Shown here: positions 56,072-64,000 of the stretch, piece by piece
Numbering within the stretch: position 1 is the stretch's first letter
Layout: each line of letters opens with the position of its first letter
DNA from: Saccharina japonica
Lineage: Eukaryota > Sar > Phaeophyceae > Laminariales > Laminariaceae
Length of the DNA: 64,000 bases
Assembly: GCA_008828725.1 (NCBI GenBank)
Contig: MEHQ01000605.1
Location: forward strand, 966,789 to 1,030,788
Reading direction: 5' to 3'
Notes under the pieces: generated by a model
What the model saw: the letters and a program-made list of their open reading frames with translations, nothing else
What the model was told of the DNA's origin: nothing
The model's database searches: none
Made by a program: the position numbers and the translations under genes

Positions 56072-57035
56072 GTTCTTCGTGTGCTGGATGAACGTCGGCT
56101 GCACGGCAGGGGAATTGGTAGAAGGATACGTAGAGTTCGCAAACGGCAATATGAGGGGTGGGTAGTAGAATGCAAGTTGAGTTCCAAATACGGTCTCAGG
56201 ACCAGCGATAAGCCGGGGTTGAATGAACGCAAACCTTTGACAAGCAGAGCACAAGTTTCAGTTTACAGTTGTGAATCGTATATACCAGTTTTCGAACAAG
56301 GAAGCACGCTATCCTGCGAGTGCACGATGGAAATAATGGTGCAAGTAGCCGTGGTCGAAATGCGGAGAAAAGGACGAGAAGCGTATCGGTATAATCGCCT
56401 ACACCGTCGTGTGTATTTCGATTACAACCCGGGAAAAGGGAGAGAGGGGACCTTTGGTTAGATAAAAGAAGCCACGTAAACAGCCAACAGAAGGTTGACC
56501 CTCTGCACTGTCAGCCCTCCAGTGAATGCTGGGTATTTATTTCACCTATGCTCGTCTGCGACTCGACTGGTTTTGTCATCCAATACATCAACCGCCCCAC
56601 GAGATGCGTGGATGGTTCCGGCGAGTCTGAATCTACCAACCGACAGAGCGGTTAACCAGGTGAACCCGTGACGTTACGTACACTATATTATTTGGATACA
56701 ACCCACAAACCCTGCCACGTTGCTCCATACAGACAGGAAAAACACACGCACACGCACACCTATAAAGGATAACAAAGTGCACGAGCCAGAGTACAGATAA
56801 CATGGCGAAACTGCTAATTCGGCGATCTCGGAACTGCTTTATCGCGACGAAGTAGAGTATGTAGTACCCATGCGCTCGTGCGCAGGAATCGTTTTTGGCT
56901 ACTCGTATATTTGCACGTTCAATGGCATGGTACAGTGTGCCGTGACATGGTGCATTGTACATATCTACATAATGATTTTGCATTCAAACCAATAAGGGGC
57001 AGACTTTCTCTTTAAACTAAGTTTAATATTATCTA
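56072..57035. other. 5' flank of the secreted-protein gene
   Basis: No gene supported. A 166-codon plus frame (55961-56461) overlaps exon 1 antisense and has no domain. Confidence 0.4.
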
Positions 57036-57644
57036 CTATATCCGACTGTCTCCGCGAAACGGTACTACAGCATATACCACAGTACTGTTAATATAGCACC
57101 CGACGAGTTTGCGTGTTTCTGCCTGACGTCCATAGCGGTAGTGGGAGCAGCAGTGTTGCGGTGGACCATAGTCAAAAATACCAAATATTGTTCGTTCGAA
57201 CTGGTTCTGGTAAATATACTGTGTAGGGGTTTTGTGCGTACCGTATGATGCCCCCCCAGTGATAGGAATGCGTTGTAATACAGCAGTGATAGCACCAGTC
57301 GATACCAACTCAACACTGCCTGCGGGCTTACCAGTCAGTTTGTTGTTGCTCTCCAGGAGAGTACAATCCCTGGAAGTGCCGCTGTAGTGCAGATGATGTA
57401 CGGGTAGGTGCTGCCGAGGAAGAAATGAATATCCTCTGCGCCTTGCCGGATATGTTCTTGGAAGTGGGCGCTGCTCTCTGGCTGAATGCAGGGGCTGCTT
57501 GGGGCGGATGGAGAGTGAAGAGTGACTGCGCCGTGGTAGCGGTTGCGACTGGCCAGGAGGTATGACCCCCTATCCCCCCAGAGGTACGCCGCCACCGCGA
57601 ACGCCGAATTCCGATACGACCATATGTACAATAGGCACGGTAAG
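57036..57644 (-). CDS. Candidate two-exon gene fragment, family unknown
   Basis: Minus strand. A strong acceptor (CTTCGGTTAACCAG, exon from 57644) and a strong donor GTAAGC (from 57332) bound a 312-nt stretch open in one frame that reaches the donor. A following piece begins after CCCCTACACAG (near 57224) in matching phase. It reads IFTRTSSNEQYLVFLTMVHR and stops at about 57065. A competing frame in the second piece, FERTIFGIFDYGPPQHCCSH, stops at 57036 and also looks protein-like. The product is Ser/Thr/Ala-rich with no recognised domain. Frame choice is uncertain. Confidence 0.3.
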
Positions 57645-57796
57645 GTCCTGGTTAACCGAAGGGAGATGACACTCTAAGTGCGTATGCATGTGTTTCGTGC
57701 GTGCGCACAACACTCTGTGAAACTACTTCCTCGTATGTTCATGCTGGTGCACGGGCAATATGTGGTCATGCATTCATGTTGATTATACACGCATCC

Positions 57797-58045
57797 CTAC
57801 ACAGTAGCCTGCTTGGTCATGTCACTGTTAATAGGTGGGCTACTGCTGCCGTCGGGGGGGTCGTGTTCTATCAAGCAACAGTAGTAAGTGTTTTCAAATT
57901 GGTTGAATATCGCAGATTGTGTTTCACGTCGATCGCAATGGCGCTCTACCTCCTCACGCAAAATCCGTAGCACAGCCGTCGACGGGCGAAAGCTCGACAC
58001 GAATATGTACGCTCGAAGTACGGGAGTCTCGATTACACGGCGCAT
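57797..58045 (-). CDS. Uncharacterised ORF, 82 codons
   Basis: ATG to stop, mixed-charge composition: RILREEVERHCDRRETQSAI, then a Pro/Ser tail. It may be an exon of the minus-strand candidate just downstream. No domain recognised, and antisense frames compete. Confidence 0.27.
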   Translation of the reverse strand: MRRVIETPVLRAYIFVSSFRPSTAVLRILREEVERHCDRRETQSAIFNQFENTYYCCLIEHDPPDGSSSPPINSDMTKQATV

Positions 58046-58192
58046 GCTTCAACGGTTCCGTAGCACTACTATAGGCCTACACCTCACAACCAACCGACGA
58101 CATGTAGTGTGTCCAAAGTTCGTCGAATCTGGCAGACTATGACATTAACCTCCTGGGCCCTTCCCGCAACACATACTACAGGATTCCACATG

Positions 58193-58610
58193 TGAGATAG
58201 ACCTGGTTTATTTTATTGTGCCGACAACTTTACTGAAACAACGAAGGCGACAAACCACACGCCGTTTGTTTCCAACGGTGCCGTGAGTAAAAACGAAAAT
58301 TCGCGTTTGCGTCTTATTGTTTTTCGTGTCTTTTTTGTTGAGTATTCACCTTCGAAGGCAGGTTTCGTATGGGATTCTAAACGGGCAATTTTCAATACAC
58401 TTATTTCCCTAAGGCTATGGAAATCACATTCTAGACAAGGTATTCAAAATATTACCACGGACAGTAAGGAGAACCCCCAGAAACAAAAAAAGCAAATGCG
58501 AATTTTCATTTGTACTCACGTCACCGTTGGACACAAACAAACGGCGTGTGATTTATTGCCTTCGTTGTTTCAGTAAAAGTATCGGCAATATAAAAAGCAG
58601 GTCTATCTCA
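58193..58610. repeat. Foldback MITE, TGAGATAGACCTG ends
   Basis: The left end TGAGATAGACCTGGTTTATT is mirrored at the right by GCAGGTCTATCTCA. Inner arms repeat AACAACGAAGGC and CACACGCCGTTTGTTTCCAA in inverted order. 418 bp, no ORF. Confidence 0.75.
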
Positions 58611-59846
58611 GATGCGGACCCCAGTAGAATCTACTGTACTGTAGAAGCATCCTATCACTAAGCTTAAAAAAATATCTAGCACGCACGATCGGAAATCATA
58701 TATATGAAGCCTGCGGGAAGCAACCGCACCACACATTATTTTTCGCATACGGTAGCACTACACGCAATCCTACTTTATCCATGAATATAGCCAAGAGTGT
58801 TTGTTTCATTCAACATGAGCGCTGCTGTGGATATGCTTGGACGGCTTGTAATCGGAACATCGTTTCATTTGAGAATGCATTGTCATTTCTATATACCGGT
58901 ATGTACGATACTATACCCATAAATAGTATGATGCGATGCACACATCTGTTAATACGGCGCATCTCCCTTCCACGCCGATTAGTCATCGCACTTACTCGAC
59001 TACAATTCTCGATTTCACCCTGCCTGGTAAGCTGTTTACTCACGGCGAGTGCTTGCGCCGTTGTCGCTGGAAAACTGGACAGGTCGCCACAAAGCAACAT
59101 CGTCTGACCTATAGAAAATGGCAACAAGAAATGCAAGAGGGTTCACTCAGAAAATATATAGAAACACAAATCTGACCGAGTGCAAACAAGAAGCAGTGTT
59201 GTGAGTATGATTATGGAGACCAAAACGCTTGTAACACACAAATAAACGTACAAATGTGCTGGTATGTTTATGGAGCTCAGCTCCGATTACCTCGATGCGA
59301 TTCAGACGGAACGGATCACATTGGAATTGCAGCCAAGTTTTTGTGGGTAACGTTACAGGTACAGTAGTAGTACCCCACTGAAGCTGGGGTGATTCTGGTG
59401 TAGGTCTTGTGTTCCGATACTTGTCAACACACACTCGACCGGGGCTAAGAACCTCGTGGCTGAGAATATCACACCCAACCGGGAGACGGACTGCCCGCTG
59501 GTTGTACAGTCGGACATTCCCATGTGTTCTTGATTAACGTTTGCCACATGCACCGCAAATTGATTGTAGAACCTTTTGTATACCAAACATATCAGGTATT
59601 ACGAGCCTAAAAAACAGGTGTCATAATGTTTTTGAGTGAGACACAGAGCTATGATACTCGGTTCATACTACAGTAGTGTCTGGTGTACGAGCACCCTACT
59701 AACACCATTCATGCTACATGCGAAGTCTGCTGGAATCTTATTAAGGACACATCCATAGTTGGCCACACAGCACTGCTATACTGTACTCACTATGCTGCCT
59801 AGCAACGTGGATATAGCCGGCAGTGTTACAATGTTAACTTCATTAA
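58611..59846. other. Spacer, no gene
   Basis: Frames up to 108 codons on opposing strands at 58781-59136, no features. Ends at the TTAA flank of the large foldback element. Confidence 0.4.
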
Positions 59847-60829
59847 GGGCCCCCACTAACGAAGGCAAGTTTTAAATCGAATCGATTTGAAATCGATTTT
59901 TTTTTATGAATCGAATCGATTTTTTTCCGATTTGAAGTGAAAATACGGCTTTGCGCCCTATCAGGTGAAATCACATATGTTCCGTATGTTCTCGAAATGT
60001 GAATGATATAGGAATAACGCGACATCCCACATAACACCCGGCTGACAAGTACGGAGGGGAGAAGCGGAGAGCGACGGCGTGCATCGTCACATGCACGCCG
60101 GCTACAGCCTCTGTTATATTTTTAAGGCCCAGGCTAGGAAGCTGTCACTCTCAGCTTCGCGTGGGTGGTCGGAGGAAGCCCTTAAACGCCATGTACCGGA
60201 CAGCGACAACGATGCAGCTATCGAAGTCTTGAGTTTTTCCTCCGTGTTTGAGTCGATCGCTTGGTTCTCGCCGGGCTTGGCCGATGGAGCTGGTGGAAAA
60301 ATTGGGCTTGCGACCGCCATGATTTGTTTTGAGGAGCCACCGCCGGGCCACGTTGTGCTATGGTATGTTGCCGTGGGCGCGGCTATTGCTCCGGTCGCCA
60401 CTCGTTGGGGTTAACGATTTATCGCCTCGTTGGTGGTTGTCGAGAACAGCCCAAACAGCGGCGGATCGCCTCGGGGACGTTCAATCAGTGGGAACATGCC
60501 ATGCATGTTGGATGAACTCCAATCGATTCGATTTGCAAAAAATTAAGTCTTTTGGGACTTCTTTTGATATCCGATCGAATCGATTTTTCCATGCCCCAAC
60601 GTACAAACGTCTTTCCGGTGATTCATGCTTTGAGCAATCAAATGAAAGTCCGCGTCGATTCATAAAACAAAAATCGATTTGAAACCCTTGCAATTTTCAT
60701 TTGAAATCGATTTTTTTGATGAATCGACGCGGACTTTCATTTGATTGGTCAAAGCATGAATCATCGGAAAGACATTTGTACTTTGGGGCATGGAAAAATC
60801 CAGGGTTCTTTACGGTGCGGTTTTTCCAA

Positions 60830-61380
60830 TCGGTTCGGTGCGGTTCGGTGCGGTTAACCGCACCGAACCGCACCGTAGGATGTTTGCCCTCTTGAAAACC
60901 GCACCGCACCGCACCGTAGGTTTTGCGATATCGGAAAACCGCACCGAACCGCACCGTAGGATACAAAATATAACCGAACCGCACCGTAGAGTTCACGACA
61001 TCTGAAAACCGCACCGAACCGCACCGTAGGTTTTGCGATATCGGAAAACCGCACCGAACCGCACCGTAGGAAACAAAATATAACCGAACCGCACCGTAGG
61101 GTTCACGACATCTGAAAACCGCACCGAACCGCACCGTAGGAAACAAAATATAACCGAACCGCACCGTAGGGTTCACGACATCTGAAAACCGCACCGAACC
61201 GCAACGTAGCATTTACGATTTCTGAAAACAGCACCGAACCGCACCGTCGGAAATATCACAGCACCGAACCGCACCGTAGGATTTTCAATATCTGAAAACC
61301 GCACCGAGCCGCACCGTAAGATTCTCGATTTCTTAAAACCGCACCGAACCGCACCGTAGGAATGTCATTGAAACCGCACC
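60830..61380. repeat. Tandem array of CCGCACCGAACCGCACCGTA, left
   Basis: About eleven units of roughly 45-60 bp. Each has ACCGCACCGAACCGCACCGT followed by a short variable spacer such as AGGAAACAAAATATA. It creates long artefact ORFs on the minus strand. Confidence 0.92.
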
Positions 61381-62579
61381 GCACCGTGTGCATCAAGATA
61401 CGGTGCCAAAACCCGTTAGATCGGTTATTTAACGGTGCCGTTAACTTGAAACCGTATACAAACCGCGGTTCCATCGACCGCGGAACGGTGCTATAGGGTC
61501 ACTGTTTCGCACGGTTTATGGCGAGTTCTGCTCTGTTTCGTGTCAAAAGTGCTCCCGCTAGCTTGGTTGATCTTATGGTATTTCATATTTTGATTATTAG
61601 TTTTTTTTTTGACGTTAAAACGAAAAAAAGTTGAATTATATACGTGGTATACTTATATATTCGGAGTATATATGTACGTATTTCATATTTCATACCAGGT
61701 ACGTATTAATTTATTCTTAATAATTATTTCTTTTTTATCAGCTACGAGTAATCTATATGTTTATTATTATAAATTATCCGAAAAAATATTGAAATTGGAT
61801 ATATGTAAAAACTGAGCAATACTAAAGTACGAAAAAATAAGAAATGCACAAATATACAATTACACAAATACACAAATACGCAAGAACACAGGGAACCCGG
61901 AAATGCGTGCCAAAGCGTGCACGCCAGCAAAGCTGCTTTGCCACACATCGCCACACCCCACCGCCGACACCACCACACCGGGGCGTGAAAAGCTACTACC
62001 GGTACGGAACTTGCGGATGCGCAGCCTTCCCCAGCCGAAGAAGAAGTGCAAGCTACAGGCACACCCGGTCCGCAGCCCGCAGCCGGTGCCCCGGAGCCCG
62101 CAGCCAGTCAGTGTTGCGCAGTCCGCAGCTGGTCAGCAGTCGGCCGCCTGTGCAGCTTTGGCCCCCCACCCTGCCGTCGGTTCTATGCTGGGGCCTGCAC
62201 TATCGGAAGCCGCCGCGACCTGCCCTCCTCCGGCCGCGACGGCGCTATTAGTCGGCACAGTTCGTCGTGAAATACTCAACGTTGCGGAGGAAGCCTGGGG
62301 CAAGGTCTCCCCCGTGTGGTAGTTGTTGCTCTCTTCACTTTGCGTGGAAAGTAAACAATATATAAGATAAATATGCACGTACCTTGCACGAAAACCGTAC
62401 GAACCCGCGGGTTTTGTCATTTTTTCAAACGATGCCTGTAGCGGTTTCGTTAGTGCAGTAGTGCCCCGAGAAAAGGGGCAAAAACCGTACGAAACCGCGG
62501 TTTGGTACTGTTTATTCATACGGTGCACCGTGGAGAAACAGCGGTTATGAACGGTTTTCCCTACGGGGATTGGAACCGC

Positions 62580-63090
62580 ACCGTAGCAAAACCCGTTCAA
62601 CGGGGAACCGCACCGAACCGCACCGTAGGATGTATCACAGCACCGAATCGCACCGTAGGATATACAAAATCTAAAAAACCGCACCGAATCGCACCGTAGG
62701 ATTTCTGATTTTTGAAAACCGCACCGAACCGCAGCGTAGGATGCATGAAAAAAACGAACCGCACCGTTGCATTTACGATTTCTGAAAACCGCACCGAACC
62801 GCACCATAGGATTCCTGATTTAAGAAAACCGCACCAAACCGCACCGTAGGATGCATGAAAAAACCGATCCGCACCGTTGCATTTACAATTTCGGAAAACC
62901 GCACCGAACCGCACCGTAGGATTCCTGATTTCTGAAAACAGCACCGAACCGCACCGTAGGATGCACGAAAAAACGGAACCGCACCGTAGGATTTACAATA
63001 TCGGATAACTGCACCGAACCGCACCGTAAGATTTCCGCTTTCTGAAAACCGCACCGAACCGGACCGTAGCATTTTCGAAAAAACATAACC
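62580..63090. repeat. Tandem array of CCGCACCGAACCGCACCGTA, right
   Basis: About ten units in the same strand orientation as the left array, not inverted. Spacers differ (AGGATTTCTGATTTCTGAAA type), so the two arrays evolved separately. Confidence 0.92.
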
Positions 63091-64000
63091 GCACCGTGCA
63101 CGGACGGTTAACCGTAAAGAACCCTGGAAAAATCGATTCGATCGGATATCAAAAGAAGTCCCAAATGACTATATTTTTTGGAAATCGAATCGAATCGATT
63201 CGAATCGATTCGAATCGATTGGAGTTCATCCAACATGCATGGCATGTTCCCACTGGGTGAACGTCCCCGAGGCGATCCGTCGCTGTTTGGGCTGTTCTCG
63301 ACAACCACGAACGAGGCGATAAATCGTTAACCCCAATGAGTGGCGACCGAAGCAATAGCCGCGCCCACGGCTACATATCATAGCACAACGTGGCCCGGCG
63401 GTGGCTCCTCAAACAAACTCATGGCGGTCGCAAGCTCAATTTATCCACCAGCTCCATCGGCCAAGCCCGGCGAGAATCAAGCGATCGACCCAAAACACGG
63501 AGGAAAAAATCAAGACTTCGATAGCTGGATCGCTGTCGCTGTCCGGTACATGGCGTTTAAGGGCTTTCTCCGACCACCCACGCGAAGATGAGAGTGACAG
63601 CTTCCTAGCCTGGGCCTTAAAAATATATCAGAGGCTGTAGCCGGCGTGCACGTGACGATGCACGCCGTCGCTCTCCGCTTCTTCCCTCGGCACTTGTCAG
63701 CCGGGTGTTCTGTGAGATGTCGCGTTATTCCGATCTCATTCACATTTCGAGAACATACGGAAAATACGTGATTTCATCTGATAGGACGCAAAGCCGTATT
63801 TTCACTTCAAATCGGAAAAAAATCGATTCGATTCTTTAAAAAAATCGATTTCAAATCGATTCAATTTGAAACTTTCTTTCGTTAATACGGGCCCTTAATA
63901 AGGGCCCTATGCATGGGCACAAACTGTCGAGATGTGTGTGTTGTCTTCATATTTAACCCGGTTGTTCTACCCAACCACACCAGTAGACCCAGTGTGTTTC

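Larger units (their letters stand above)
60801..63126. mobile_element. hAT-type element, 2326 bp, with subterminal GCACCG arrays
   Basis: 16-bp terminal inverted repeats CAGGGTTCTTTACGGT and a perfect 8-bp duplication GAAAAATC (60793-60800 and 63127-63134). The two subterminal zones are tandem arrays, listed separately. The centre (about 61480-62560) holds AT-rich DNA and a GC-rich patch at 61950-62320. Overlapping frames there are Pro/Ala/Ser-rich (one with QATGTPGPQPAAGAPEPAAS), with no zinc finger, DDE or dimerisation motif visible. Probably non-autonomous. Confidence 0.82.
59847..63894. mobile_element. Giant foldback element, TTAA flanks, entered by a hAT-type element
   Basis: Outer arms are near-perfect inverted copies. 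The left runs 59847 to about 60690. The right runs about 60712-60800, then 63127-63894. Ends read GGGCCCCCACTAACGAAG and, inverted, GGGCCCGTATTAACGAAA, with TTAA outside both (59843-59846 and 63895-63898). Arms contain AATCGATTCGATT-type runs and a shared unique block (GCTTGGTTCTCGCCGGGCTT and its inverse near 63470). Without the insertion the element would be about 1.7 kb, almost wholly palindromic. The TTAA duplication recalls piggyBac, but no transposase is present; a TA duplication is the alternative reading. Confidence 0.75.

Noticed and set aside
55961-56461. 166-codon plus-strand ORF
   Set aside because: Antisense to the signal-peptide exon, no domain, composition dominated by Arg and Tyr.
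60697-61212. 171-codon ORF rich in GAVRF-type repeats
   Set aside because: Translation of the GCACCG tandem array; no start context, and the same repeat is open in several frames.
60830-61380. Regular repeat-spacer look resembling a CRISPR array
   Set aside because: Units vary, spacers are themselves repeated, and the array is a subterminal repeat of a eukaryotic transposon; no cas genes.
62133-63101. ORFs of 72-224 codons over the right array
   Set aside because: Same array artefact inside the hAT-type element.
59847-63894. Reading the outer element as a true piggyBac transposon
   Set aside because: Only the TTAA flank supports it; the ends start GGG rather than the usual CCC, and no transposase is present.

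Overview
This window is nuclear DNA from an intron-rich eukaryote. Three spliced host genes are surrounded by dense mobile-element debris. There is no operon structure, no rRNA and no CRISPR array. A complex-plastid alga or other stramenopile is my best guess, from the zinc-facilitator-type MFS gene, the GTA/TAC-rich spacers, the Copia element, and genes mixing long introns with introns under 65 bp. Nothing in the window proves the lineage.

Host genes. (1) 1-4668, minus strand: a ZIF1-like major facilitator transporter. Eight exons give 383 in-frame codons with consistent splice phase, and the 3' end runs off the left edge. (2) About 32.1-38.7 kb, plus strand: a long multi-exon gene for a polytopic membrane protein that I cannot assign to a family. 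Many introns are only about 45-90 bp, there is one 23-nt microexon, and the protein ends in an acidic tail. (3) 53409-56071, minus strand: a three-exon secreted protein with a signal peptide, a cysteine cluster and a GDPH-type (vWD or root-cap-like) domain. Weaker single-ORF candidates lie at 12.1, 20.4-20.8, 27.1-27.6, 44.9-45.3, 57.0-57.6 and 57.8-58.0 kb.

Mobile elements. A 5'-truncated LINE (6.6-9.8 kb) runs into a long-inverted-repeat element (9.8-11.7 kb) that carries a hAT-type insertion. A Copia LTR element with a perfect 5-bp target duplication spans 13679-19051. A 1.2-kb pogo-type element with TA duplications (22726-23947) still has a short ORF. A satellite of about 215 bp per unit (39.8-43.1 kb) is split by a 1000-bp hAT-type insertion. 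The right end (59.8-63.9 kb) is a giant foldback element that was entered by a 2.3-kb hAT-type element packed with a tandem GCACCG repeat. Small foldback and MITE families occur throughout. One of them, about 250 bp long, has at least six copies and includes a head-to-head palindromic pair at 51 kb.

The layers give an order of events: satellite or foldback first, then hAT insertions with 8-bp duplications. The host genes sit in windows between these layers, and MITEs lie directly against their ends (for example 30 bp after the stop of gene 2).
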